From positions 1,296,001 to 1,360,000 of the forward strand of contig JBBBDQ010001614.1 in assembly GCA_037127315.1 (NCBI GenBank): DNA of 64,000 nucleotides, written 5' to 3'. Positions within the stretch are counted from its first letter, which is position 1, and every line of letters begins with the position of its first letter. Origin of the DNA: Ascarosepion bandense. Taxonomy: Eukaryota; Mollusca; Cephalopoda; Sepiida; Sepiidae. The translations under genes were made by a program, and so were the position numbers. Shown here in pieces: positions 1-9,054 of the stretch. The notes under the pieces were generated by a model. It saw only the letters and a list, made by a program, of their open reading frames with translations, made no database searches and was not told the origin of the DNA.

Positions 1-468
1 GGCTGCAAACAGCAATCTCCACTCGCCTCCTCCGCATTTATCCCCAGGAAGTTCTAGTCGTGAAGTAACCGCTGGCGAAAATAACAAAGCAGCAGATAAG
101 TGAATGAAAATTGAGGGAAACGGCGAGAATAATAATTTTAGAAAGAAAGGAATCTGATGATAAACCAACAGCCAAGAACCGACCGTGCTTCGGCCTTCTC
201 TGTATTTGCTCTCTCCAATTCAGAAACGTTCTGATATCACCTTTATTCACTGAGCTTTTCAATGAACCTAGAGGTTAAGTGAAGCGTGTTTCCATACAAA
301 CGCTGTGGACAGACAGAATGAGGCGTGTTTGCGCATGCGTGTATTTGTATAAACACTGCCACAAAGGGTTTGGTTGGCTGGTTACATGGATCGTTGGATG
401 ATGAGGGGAGCTGCACAGCATTGTTTGTCTGATTAGTTAAAAGTAGATATCGAAGAAAACGCATTCTC

Positions 469-470
<2 letters not shown>
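1..470. other. unassigned sequence
   Basis: No gene, RNA or recognised repeat is visible. The open frames on the minus strand are short and have no protein-like features. The stretch is of mixed composition and ends at a CA/TA microsatellite. Confidence 0.4.

Positions 471-472
<2 letters not shown>

Positions 473-541
<69 letters not shown>
473..541. repeat. (CA)n(TA)n microsatellite
   Basis: A pure CA run passes directly into a pure TA run. It abuts the left end of the mariner fossil, so the transposon may have inserted at the TA tract (Tc1/mariner elements target TA). Confidence 0.95.
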
Positions 542-546
<5 letters not shown>

Positions 547-627
547 ATGGGTAAATTATCGCCATTTTATATTGTTATTCACACTGTCAAAAATTTGGAA
601 ACAGCATGCTGTATTAGATTGGGATCT

Positions 628-639
628 CTAATACGAACA
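628..639. repeat. left target-site duplication of SINE-5S
   Basis: CTAATACGAACA here is repeated exactly at 1128-1139 on the other side of the SINE. This marks both ends of the insertion and shows that target-primed retrotransposition made it. Confidence 0.9.
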
Positions 640-755
640 GGGATTACGGCCTATCACGTTGAATACACCGGTTCTCGATCACTGAAGTTAAGCAACGTTG
701 AGCCTGGTCAGTACTTAGATGGGTAACGTCTTGGGAATACCAGGTGCTGTCAGTG
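640..755 (+). pseudogene. 5S rRNA-derived SINE head
   Basis: About 115 bases align by eye with metazoan 5S rRNA, covering the internal control region (box A, intermediate element, box C). It has a deletion of several bases around TCTCGATCACTG and base changes in helices. It is a SINE module, not a 5S gene, because the target duplication encloses it with the tRNA-like part. Confidence 0.8.
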
Positions 756-1127
756 TATTGTGATGGATGTGCGTTGTGGTGCAGTGGATAACGTCTCGGA
801 AAGAGAAATCGGTGAGCCGAGTTCGAATTCCAGTTGAATACCTTACATTCACTGAAAAGCACTGGTACCCTTGGGAATGGTATTAATTCGCCCCTTCCCT
901 CCAGTTATGGGTTAAATAACAAGGGTAGGACTTCGGGACCCTGCCCTTAAAAATAAACCCCAATGAATCTTGATAAAACTCGGAAAGAAAAATGTATTAC
1001 TAGACACAAAACTTATATAAAAAAAAACAACAATAAATTGTTGAAAGAAAAAAAAAGGTATTACCAGCAATAAATAAAGTTTAGTTGAGCCGCCGAGGTT
1101 GATTTGCCATAAAAACCAACCAACCAA
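640..1127 (+). mobile_element. SINE-5S: composite 5S rRNA/tRNA SINE, complete with target duplication
   Basis: The element is 488 bp. Its head (640-755) follows 5S rRNA: GTTAAGCAACGTTGAGCC, then TACTTAGATGGGTAACG, then GGGAATACCAGGTGCTGT. A tRNA-like unit follows, with a box A-like GTGGTGCAGTGGATAACG near 776-793 and a box B-like GTTCGAATTCC at 821-831. The body shares the SINE-T middle (CAGTTATGGGTTAAATAACA) and the tail ends in CCGCCGAGGTTGATTTGCCA plus (AACC)n. Head-to-tail pol III promoters of two types resemble the known AmnSINE1 layout in vertebrates; that parallel is established knowledge, and the link here is inference. A copy with the same internal sequence lies on the minus strand at 55855-56300. 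Confidence 0.85.
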
Positions 1128-1139
1128 CTAATACGAACA
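1128..1139. repeat. right target-site duplication of SINE-5S
   Basis: Exact copy of 628-639. Beyond it the mariner coding remnant resumes. Confidence 0.9.
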
Positions 1140-1638
1140 TTTCAGTGCGTTTGGATGTCAATATGAAAACAGTGCAGAGGATTCGGAAAGAATTGGATTT
1201 GTCTAATTGGTGATTACGAAGGTGTTTTGTGTGATCCGTAGTGATGCTGACGTTATGTCTACATAAGCAGACTCAATATGGAGACCTACATCAAGCGCCT
1301 TGGTGAGGTAGTGCAGGTAGGCTGATTATTACGTGTGGTGAGCAGTTGAAGGATAGACAAGCAAATCTCTTTGTAACACCAAAGATTAACTGAAGGCAAG
1401 GATTATAGCTGAATTTGCCAACTTAAACAAGGAGTTACAGGAGATTCTGAAATTGTCTAAACGCCGTGGTTGAAGCTAATGGCAATTATATTAAATAAAT
1501 TTGCTCTTTAGTATTTCAAGGTATTTTTGCGCAGTTTTGGTGAATATATCTGTTAAAGCGAGACGTCAGTGTTAATTTAATTTTTGCATATTTTAAACAA
1601 CAATTTACCCATCGCAACCTATATATATATATATATAT

Positions 1639-1694
1639 AGTCATCCGCAGAGAGATCTGTTTCGCTGTATCACAGCTCATCAGTACGGTTAGAC
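1639..1694 (-). ncRNA. hammerhead ribozyme, type I, SINE-H
   Basis: On the minus strand the conserved core CUGAUGA is at 1683-1677. Stem II is GCUGU / ACAGC with loop GAU. GAAA is at 1663-1660. The cleavage-site triplet ends in C17 at 1650. Stem I pairs CCGUA with UGCGG (one G-U wobble), and an outer GUC/GAC pair lies beyond an internal loop. All core bases are present. Stem III is weakened by a C-C mismatch, so activity may be lower than that of the 61306 copy. Confidence 0.75.
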
Positions 1695-1847
1695 ATCCAA
1701 TTGCTTTTACCCAGGCTTAAAACCCGACCGAGTTGAATTCTAACTCTGAGCTACGGGCACTCGGTAGAAGGAGCAGACCTTTAGCATGTGATCTATCATA
1801 AGCCAGTAGTTAGAGTGTTCTAATTCATTACTGAATGAGTGATGCTA
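1639..1847 (-). mobile_element. SINE-H copy (tRNA-like SINE with hammerhead ribozyme)
   Basis: Read on the minus strand, a 5' region (GAATTAGAACACTCT, 1815-1829) leads to a tRNA-like part with GCCCGTAGCTCAGAGTTAGA (box A-like) and CGGTCGGGTTTTAAGCC (box B-like). A linker ending GTCTAACCGTA and a hammerhead fold at 1639-1694 follow. Both ends touch (TA)n tracts (1619-1640 and 1847-1861). The tRNA-like part may be of tRNA-Lys type, but the isotype is uncertain. Confidence 0.8.
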
Positions 1848-1861
1848 TATATATATATATA

Positions 1862-2280
1862 GGCAGCACATGTTCATTCAAATATGTTTCATTGAATAAA
1901 ATTATTTCCGATTCTCTAATCAGTTCCTTGATGTTAAGATGAAATACATCAAGGAAAATGCCGTATCAGCTTCAGGGTGAATTGCATTTCGTTGTGATTG
2001 TGATTTATTTTAAAACACGTGTCAACGCTCTCACATACAACTATTATAAAATTTTAAATTAATCCGTTGTAGGTATGGATCTTTTTAGCAAAACAAGCGT
2101 CATCACAGTTGCAATAAGGGTGTCTTTAGAATTCACCCCTAAGAATGATCTTGGTGGAGATGGAAAGTACTTGGGTATGAAAAAACTACGACAACTTCCT
2201 CGACGAATTTAATCTTAACATGAAAAAATTGATTAAAGAACTGGAAACGATCATGATAAAAATAGACATAATATGTCTAT
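1862..2280. other. unassigned sequence
   Basis: AT-rich sequence with no supported feature. Confidence 0.4.
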
Positions 2281-2337
2281 ATTAGTCAATTATATATATA
2301 TAGTCAATTTTATATATATGCATAAATATGTATAGTC

Positions 2338-2385
<48 letters not shown>

Positions 2386-2418
2386 TCAATTATATATATA
2401 TAGTCAATTATATATATA

Positions 2419-2457
<39 letters not shown>
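2281..2457. repeat. (TA)n with TAGTCAAT interruptions, then (GT)n
   Basis: Blocks of TA are separated by TAGTCAATT/TATTCAATT several times and end in a long GT run. The short open frames here, rich in Y/I or C/V, are translated microsatellite and not genes. Confidence 0.9.
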
Positions 2458-2458
<1 letters not shown>

Positions 2459-2460
2459 AG

Positions 2461-2774
2461 ATTAAATAAATTGCAAACATGTTTGCTTATTTTTAATAAA
2501 ATCCGTTCATACTCACGGATAATCTTTTGCATATTACAATCAAAAGATGTCACAAATGAGCTGTAACGTTGACAGATGTTATTTTCATTCATTTCTCAAG
2601 GTACCCAAGTACTTTCAACCTCTTTCCGAGATCATCTTCAGGGTGTGAGTTATGGTTACAAATGTAACCGGAAAACTGTGTAGCTAAAAATTACTGTACA
2701 TTTTTTTTTTGCTTCAAATTTAACGTTTGACATTAAAACGTAAAAATTATCCAAAATGGAATTTTTTTTATATG
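2461..2774. other. unassigned sequence
   Basis: AT-rich; no gene or recognised repeat seen. Confidence 0.4.
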
Positions 2775-3089
2775 TTGTAATGTCATGTGGCGCAGTGGAT
2801 ATCGGCTCGGCACGAGAAATCTGAGAGCCAAGTTCGAATTTCAGTTGAATTCATTGCATTCACTTACGCGCAAATACCCTTGGGAAAGGTATTAATCCGT
2901 CTCTTCCTTCCAGTTATGGGCTAAATAACAGGACAGATTGGGTTCTATAGCCTTGGTCGGCTACCAGTCTACCGCAGAAAGCAATGGCATCCTATTGCGG
3001 GATAATCTTCTGCCCAGTCAGTCATGTCTCTTTCCAGACATGATCGCCCAAGCGTGTATCACGTATGGCACTTAACTGACTGACTTAAT
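2775..3089 (+). mobile_element. SINE-T (tRNA-derived), full length
   Basis: A box A-like GTGGCGCAGTGGATATCG and a box B-like GTTCGAATTTC lie about 35 bases apart. The body (CAGTTATGGGCTAAATAACA, then GATTGGGTTCTATAGCC, then GCGGGATAATCTTCTGCCCA) ends in ATGGCACTTAACTGACTGAC. The same body recurs at several other places on both strands. tRNA-derived SINEs are known in octopus; the exact family is not assigned here. Confidence 0.85.
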
Positions 3090-3106
3090 GTCATGGTCAT
3101 GCACGT

Positions 3107-3200
3107 GTTAAAGCATGAAAAAAATTGTCAAACGAATATGTGCCTATATATATATATATATAGGCACATATTCGTTTGACAATTTTTTTCATGCTTTAAC
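3107..3200. repeat. perfect 94-bp palindrome
   Basis: GTTAAAGCATGAAA... at the left is the exact reverse complement of ...TTTCATGCTTTAAC at the right, with arms of 47 bases meeting in a (TA)n centre. It sits between two SINE-T copies of opposite orientation. Confidence 0.95.
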
Positions 3201-3218
3201 ATATATATATATATATAT

Positions 3219-3252
<34 letters not shown>
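3201..3252. repeat. (TA)n microsatellite
   Basis: TA run broken once by AACATA; joins the palindrome to the inverted SINE-T. Confidence 0.9.
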
Positions 3253-3256
<4 letters not shown>

Positions 3257-3269
3257 CGTGTGCTCTGAC

Positions 3270-3588
3270 GGTCAGTCAGTCAGTTAAGTGCCATACGTGA
3301 TGCACGCTTGGGCGATCATGTCTCTTTCGAGACATGACTTACTGGGTAGAAGATTATCCCGCAGAAGGTTGCCATTGCTTTCTGCAGTAGACTGGTTGCC
3401 AACCAAGGCTATAGAACCCAATATGTCCTGCTAATTAACCCATAACTGGAAGGAAGAGACGATTAATACCTTTTACCAAGGGTATTTGCGCGTAAGTGAA
3501 TACAATGGATTCAACTGGAATTCGAACTCGGCTCCCCGGTTTTTCGTTCCGAGCCGATATCCACTGCACCACAACGCACATCCTAGCG
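3270..3588 (-). mobile_element. SINE-T, inverted copy
   Basis: Reverse complement of the same SINE body, from GTCAGTCAGTTAAGTGCCAT (3' end) to the box A-like region near 3560-3580. With 2775-3089 it forms an inverted pair. Confidence 0.85.
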
Positions 3589-4440
3589 TTCCGAAAATAA
3601 GTCCAGATATTTTATTGTATTACTCTTCAATGTTGATGATATGTTAATAGAGTTTAAACCATCTCGAAAATAAGCTACTTTTTTTCGGCATGTTATCTAT
3701 AGGAACTGAGCAGCAGAACTGTCGCTAAGAAAGTGTGCAGGAAGCAAAGATGTGTAATTGAAATTTCCTCGTAGAAAAACAAACTTGCAACCCTTGAAGC
3801 TTGCTGGGCGCTTATGGAGAAGAAACAGGGTTAGGCGGTGGGTAATTAGTGGCAAAAACGATACGTGTGAAACAGTTGACGGCTGATGTAGATTATTAGT
3901 AGCACAGCATGCAGGTACTTTTGATCACGGGTGAAAATGCATATCCACTGGTAATGACTGTGTGTAAAGTTTCGTTTCATAGTTGATGACTTCATCTCAC
4001 CAACTATATTACTGCGCTCCCCGTATGAGTGAAAAAGAATCGGAGGTACTGTGGTAAGTGTTGCTGTTCTCTTTATCTATCTCTTTTCTCTCTCTATTTT
4101 CTAAACAAAATTTCCCTTTAGACATGTCTTACTTCGTTTTCCTCTTAGACTGTGATCTAAACACTGAAGTAGTTGCCACTTTTAGATTATCAAGTTTCTT
4201 TATTGGAATGACTAACAATTTATTATAAAAAAAACTGCCAGCAAAATTATCGCTTATTTACAAAAATTTCAAAGGCTTCAAGTGGAAATAAATAATGAGA
4301 AGCAATTATTTTATATCTTTCGATTTTTAAATCTAAATATGAAAATTAATTATCTTCATTAAATAATGTCCACCAAGTTTAAAATGCATAATTTCATGTA
4401 TAAATAATAAAACCGCATTTCTTATGCTGTTCTTATTATT
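3589..4440. other. unassigned sequence
   Basis: Mixed-composition sequence with no recognisable repeat or exon; the second half is AT-rich. Confidence 0.4.
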
Positions 4441-4973
4441 AATCTTAAGCTTTAGGAAAGGAGTGGGGCGTTGCTCCAAGCAATACTGCTTCCTCGGAAA
4501 TGGGCTAGGGGTAATCCTAGGCCCCTAAGGCATCCACGAAGTGGCAATGTCGGGGGCTGGAAGAATTTTTTTTACTTTCAACCTATGAATGTCTGGGTCC
4601 TTTCTGTAAATATGACCATGTGTCACATTTTGCACGGTGTGGTTGTACGAATAAAGGCAAAAAAGACATTTCTTAAGCGGCCCTTATTATTAAACTCGCC
4701 AGCGGGCATCCGTACCCAGCGAGTAGTATCTCAGTCTAAGGGGAAGATATTATTAGTCCCTGGTGCTTGAGGCATCCTAAAAGCGAAATGCGGAGTAAGA
4801 TAAGCAGTTTTTGTCCCTAGCTCCATGTACGAGTTGGACTTGAGGTACCCACTTTTCTGTTCAAGTGAGCGTGCTGATAAACGCCATAACTGGTCCAATG
4901 TTTACTTATTTTCAATGTTTTCGTCTGACACTTACATGATAAAAGCTATGAACTATATTCGATGATATTTTTA
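4441..4973. other. unassigned, GC-richer block
   Basis: A block with GGGGCGTTGCTCCAAGCAAT and TAATCCTAGGCCCCTAAGG stands out from its AT-rich surroundings. It could be an unrecognised repeat. The 99-residue open frame from 4471 has no domain I recognise. Confidence 0.35.
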
Positions 4974-5112
4974 TGCATTTCACCCCAAGCAAGGTAATTT
5001 TACTGCCACTGGTTGCGCAGGGGGTTACATAGGAGGAAAGTTATGAGAAAGAGTGACAGGTTACAGGGGGTGTCAGGAAGGAAAAGAGTAAGAGAAGGAT
5101 GAATGTGGCCAT
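4974..5112 (-). mobile_element. LINE-A 3' end, 5'-truncated
   Basis: On the minus strand it ends in the LINE-A signature (GTAACCCCCTGCGCAACCAG, then CTTGCTTGGGGTGAAATG). Only the 3' UTR is present. Confidence 0.75.
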
Positions 5113-5193
5113 AAATTGAGGGATCAGTTTATATATTGATTGTAATGTAGAATTGATCCACCACTTTATATCCACATTATAAAAGTATAGAAG

Positions 5194-5441
5194 TTTTTTT
5201 TTTATAATCATATCGCCCCAAACAAGGCATTTTACTGCCACTGGTGCGGAAGGGGGTTACATAGGAGGCAAGTTATGAGAAAGAGTGACAGGTTACAGGG
5301 GGTGTCAGGAAGTGGGTAAGAGAAGGATGAGAATACTGGAGTGATGAGAGCGGAATGGACAAAGAAAAGAGCATGAGGAAAAGGAAAAGAGTCTGAGAGA
5401 TCGGAGATTACTATTGACATTACTTTTAAATTCCTGGAGAC
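5194..5441 (-). mobile_element. LINE-A 3' end, 5'-truncated
   Basis: Second 3' fragment in the same direction as 4974-5112. It begins (plus view) at a T-run that is the element's poly-A and reaches the codons just upstream of the stop. The C-rich 3' UTR produces a spurious 94-residue frame. Confidence 0.75.
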
Positions 5442-5605
5442 CATAAATGTCGGAGAATCAAGTAAACGGAAAGAACGAAAGGCGTCGGACGAAAACTTTT
5501 TTTCATTATCACACACACGAGTTTTCGTTCCGACGCATTTTGTCCATTAGGCAGTCCGATGAAGTGCTTATGAATGAAACGCGTCACCTAAAAACTTACC
5601 ATTTT

Positions 5606-5608
<3 letters not shown>

Positions 5609-5652
<44 letters not shown>

Positions 5653-5719
5653 TTTAATATCTATTGAATAAAGTTGATTTTTAATCGAATTCCATCTTCT
5701 TCCAGTATTGTAAGGTTTT

Positions 5720-5763
<44 letters not shown>

Positions 5764-5834
5764 TTTAATATCTATTGAATAAAGTTGGTTTTTAATCGAA
5801 TTCCATCTTATTCCAGTATTGTAAGGTTTTCCAT
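5609..5834. repeat. tandem duplication of a (TA)n-plus-72-bp unit
   Basis: The segment beginning CATTTTAATATCTATTGAAT and ending GTATTGTAAGGTTTTCCA occurs at about 5650-5722 and 5760-5834, each preceded by (TA)n. A diverged version of the same family lies at 40262-40445. Confidence 0.9.
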
Positions 5835-5943
5835 TGTTTTTCTGCCCTCTATTTTTGACCCCTTTGTAATTAAGCCAACGTACCCCTTGACAAGTGTTGG
5901 CCGAAAGGTTCCTCGGGATAATTATGACGTCTATTTTGTTTAA

Positions 5944-5945
<2 letters not shown>
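5835..5945 (+). repeat. dispersed repeat with GGCCGAAAGGTTCCTCGGG
   Basis: Shares its core and the following ATAATTATGACGTCTATT with 39895-39966 (minus) and 40262-40445 (plus). Family unknown. Confidence 0.65.

Positions 5946-6003
<58 letters not shown>
5946..6003. repeat. (TA)n microsatellite
   Basis: 58-bp TA run. Confidence 0.95.
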
Positions 6004-6006
<3 letters not shown>

Positions 6007-6082
6007 ACTCTTCTTTTGTTCTCATTGCTTGTCAATCTTTATGCTTCATGATTCCTCCACATCTATTAACCATTTGTGTCTC

Positions 6083-6229
6083 AGTGGTTTTTCTACCTTG
6101 TATATAACGCAGTAGAAAGTTATCCATCTGATGACAAATTAGTCGAATTTCGATTTCGGCTTGAAGCAAACGGTTAATCTAGTTGCACTGAATAGCTGTG
6201 ATATAGCAAAACAGGCTTATCTACAGATG

Positions 6230-6233
<4 letters not shown>
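6083..6233 (+). mobile_element. SINE-H, degenerate
   Basis: The box B-like TTTCGATTTCGGCTTGAAGC and a decayed ribozyme end (TGAATAGCTGTGATATAGCA, then GATGAT against (TA)n) match SINE-H. The ribozyme core is lost (CUGAUGA reads CTGAATA). Confidence 0.55.

Positions 6234-6282
<49 letters not shown>
6231..6282. repeat. (TA)n microsatellite
   Basis: Long TA run at the 3' end of a SINE-H copy. Confidence 0.95.
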
Positions 6283-6284
<2 letters not shown>

Positions 6285-7319
6285 CTTTCACATTGAAATC
6301 TGAGCATGACTCATACAAAGTATTTCATCTTTGTCGTCTGCTGCAGGTCTTTCGAAAACAAAGACAATGGCCGTTGCAAAAGAAGCATTGTCGTTGGAAA
6401 TTGGAATATTACCAATAAATAATTAACAAAAAATAAAAAAGAAGAAAAATTTATTTCTTCCATTTTGTCAGACAAGCGCATATTTTATGAGCATTTCGTA
6501 CCCTTTTATGCCGGTTTTATTTTTCATGAAAACCCAAAATTATTCTCCTTGAATCTGACGTGTCAGGTGTCGTTATTCGCCATTGTGCATCACGACAACA
6601 CTTGATAATTTATCTCTTGTCTTCTTTTGCTCGATTCTTTTCTATCGGGGCCCGGTCCATTGAGTCCAATAGAAAGTCCTTGTTCGCTTCAGCAATGTTA
6701 ATCATGTGAAATGACAATAACGTTTAAAATAAAATGATAACAATAGTAAATCTTTTCTGTTTGTTTTCTTCTTTTATTTTCTACGTCGTTATTTTTAGAA
6801 TTTGATTTTATTATTCGTTGAAAATAAATAATGAATAATATTTTCATTTTGGAAGTAAAAAAAAAAAAGGAAATATTGAGTTGAATATTTGTATTAACCT
6901 TATTTTTTGGTTTTTGGTTTTGTCCTTTGTTCCAGAAAATTGTCCAATTGTTCTTTCGATAAAATAATTATTCTATGATAAATTTAAAAAACAATAAAGA
7001 AACACAAAACTTATCATTAAAATTTCTAAAAATAAAATGGTATAAAGACAGAACGTTTGATTTGAAAATCGTCCAAAAAAAAATTAAATGGACTGATGAA
7101 AATATAGAGAGGAATGAGGTGTATCAATAAGTCCGTGACTTGATACGCAGTTATTAGTAGATTCTTGGTATGATAATCTCATTGTATAATATTTTATCTG
7201 TGTGGTCAATATGAATTGCTTTGGCCAAGAAAAAATTATGTTGAAAACTAAATAATTGTCTAAAATAAATGTTTTTATCGATATTGATTTCGCCACATAT
7301 TCACCACTGAACTAGGTTT
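6283..7319. other. unassigned AT-rich sequence
   Basis: No supported feature. Homopolymer A and T runs are frequent. Confidence 0.4.
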
Positions 7320-7790
7320 TCTTTTATGCGGTGTTTTCCTTCAAGATCATAGCCCTCCATATCTTCCTGTCTTTTGTAGCTCTTAATAAATTTTGTATTT
7401 TTTGTTATTTATCCCGGACCTTGTTCTACCATCCACTTACTGAAGCCCATCAATTATTTCACATAACCGCTTTCCTCTTTCCCTCAAACTGTCCTGTGAG
7501 TATCACAATTTTCAAGCTCCCTTTCCTCATTATATTCCATGGAAATTTCAACCACTTCTTCCTGATGTTAAGTATAAGTTACCTTTTTGTTTCCATTTTC
7601 TCTAAAACTTAAACATTGCTCACTTGTTCTTCCCATAGTATTGCCAGCATCTTTCTGTAGAACAACGTTTATGTTAATGCATGTCTCTTCTTCATCTGTG
7701 AGGAGTGCCGGTATAGTATGTGGCCTACCTTTTGAATTTTATTCATCTTCTGAATGTTGCCTTTTAAAATTTTGTCATTCATATTGTATT
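7320..7790 (-). mobile_element. LINE-B 3' coding remnant
   Basis: The minus strand reads, with frameshifts, as the C-terminal part of LINE-B: LNIRKKWLKFPWNIMRKGSL, then ILTGQFEGKRK. In better copies this part reads NIRKRQLKFLGHxMRKEGLE and LILTGQIEGKRDRGKQR. It is likely the downstream part of the element at 7960-8545. Confidence 0.65.
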
Positions 7791-7959
7791 TAGCGTACCT
7801 TCAAAAGCGTATTATAAAGAAGTTTTACAACAGTCATGTAGGAGTTAAGGATTAGGGTTAGAAAAAAAGAAAATAATTAGTTTCAATAAATAGCCAAATA
7901 ATTATATCTATAAATATACTGTTACTGGTGTAAGACACATTCAAACCCGGTAGACCCCA

Positions 7960-8545
7960 TTATGTACCAGAATCAAAGATGTAGGCTACATTCTACAGCG
8001 GCACCTATTGTCTATCATTCACTGCCATATAGAGGGTAGGATTGGGGACCCTGCTCTTGAACAAATCCCAACGAATCTTTCTCCATCGCTTGGGAGGAAC
8101 GCGTCCTTCGCCATGCTAATTCGCCTTCAGATCTCTGTGTCACACTTTCCGTCTTCTGTTAGAACACTTTCCAGGTATTTAAATTTTTGTACCTGTTTGA
8201 TTTTAGTATCCCCCACCTGTATTTGGCATTTTGTGCTGCTCTTTTTGCTGATGATCATGCATTCGGTTTTCTTGCAGTTCATTTGTAGTCCTTTCTTATC
8301 ACTCTCTTCAGCTACCTTCTGTAGGGGGTCTTGTAGTTTCCTTTCCGTGTCTGCAATCAGAACTGTATCATCTGCGTACCTTAGGTTGTTTAAATTGTGG
8401 CCTCCGATGACAAATCCTGAGGTAACATCTAGGGTCCTCAGAATAGTCTCGCTGTAGAAGTTGTTCCTGTTGCGTACACATTTACTTTCGGGTCCCAACC
8501 AGTGACCTATGCTCAGAAATGGTTTCGCGACAATTTCCACTGATT
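7960..8545 (-). pseudogene. LINE-B reverse transcriptase fragment with YADD
   Basis: An open frame at 8540-8127 holds the palm motif NNLRYADDTVLIADTERK (YADD near residues 55-58). It is followed by KKGLQMNCKKTECMIISKK and VQKFKYLESVLTEDGKCD. This is the RT palm and thumb of a non-LTR retrotransposon. The clade is uncertain, and an RTE- or Jockey-like assignment would need a tree. Upstream fingers and the endonuclease are absent. Below 8127 the reading frame jumps to LYGSE near 8036, so part of the thumb is replaced. It is a dead fragment. Confidence 0.8.
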
Positions 8546-8579
8546 ATTTTTGTAATAGTTACAAAACCTAATATAACAC

Positions 8580-8945
8580 ACATTTTACATCGATGAAATT
8601 CTTCGTAACTTGTGAGCTGCATTTGTGAGTACATTTTTTTGTATTTCTTTAAGGTTTGAGCTACCAGAAATCCATTTAAATGAGTCTATCGAACCCTTTT
8701 CCAATCAATCCGAGGGTTTCAGCTCCAAATGGAATTTTTGATGTCTTCATGTGCCGCATTACTGAGATTTTCACTTCAAGATCCTTGGATTTTGATATAT
8801 TTTTTTTTGAAGATCTTCAAAGATACATTACAATCACAATGTACTACCACGTCAATAAGAAAGCACATTCTCTTATTTTGAACTCTGATCACGATGTCTA
8901 GGTGATTAGCTTTGATTGTCCTATCGGTGTGTATTGTAAAGTTAC
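8580..8945 (-). pseudogene. LINE-C restriction-like endonuclease remnant
   Basis: The minus strand reads TIKANHLDIVIRVQNKRMCF then LIDVVVHCDCNVSLKIF, and after a frameshift LSKYKDLEVKIS and LGLIGKGFDR. Compare the cleaner copy at 25985: ANRPDIIVKNQKEKTCLLID. The key P of the PD motif is H-L here and frames are broken. Confidence 0.6.
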
Positions 8946-9012
8946 ATTTAGAATTTTAAATTGATTAAAACAAAAAAAAACATTATTATTATTACTAAAA
9001 AATATAAAATTA

Positions 9013-9014
9013 TA

Positions 9015-9053
<39 letters not shown>
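9013..9053. repeat. (ATT)n microsatellite
   Basis: ATT/TTA repeat adjoining the 3' end of a minus-strand LINE-C, like the ATA repeats next to the copy at 25985-26725. Confidence 0.95.

Positions 9054-9054
<1 letters not shown>

Larger units (their letters stand above)
541..1620 (+). mobile_element. degenerate mariner-type transposon, split by a SINE
   Basis: The ends carry a matching inverted motif: GATGGGTAAATT at 546-557 and its complement at 1602-1613. Transposase remnants are readable on the plus strand. A helix-turn-helix-like piece reads MKTVQRIRKELDLSNW (from 1162). A central piece reads METYIKRLGEVV (from 1278). A C-terminal piece near 1390-1485 includes LKARIIAEFANLNKE and, in another frame, VVEANG. 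These match the order of a mariner-family transposase that ends in a VVEANG-like motif. Most of the catalytic DDD region is deleted and frames shift, so it is inactive. A composite SINE occupies 640-1127. Confidence 0.7.

Noticed and set aside
640..755. A functional 5S rRNA gene
   Set aside because: The head has deletions and lies inside a target duplication with a tRNA-like body, so it is a SINE part.
8680..8901. 73-residue plus-strand protein
   Set aside because: It is the antisense shadow of the LINE-C remnant at 8580-8945.
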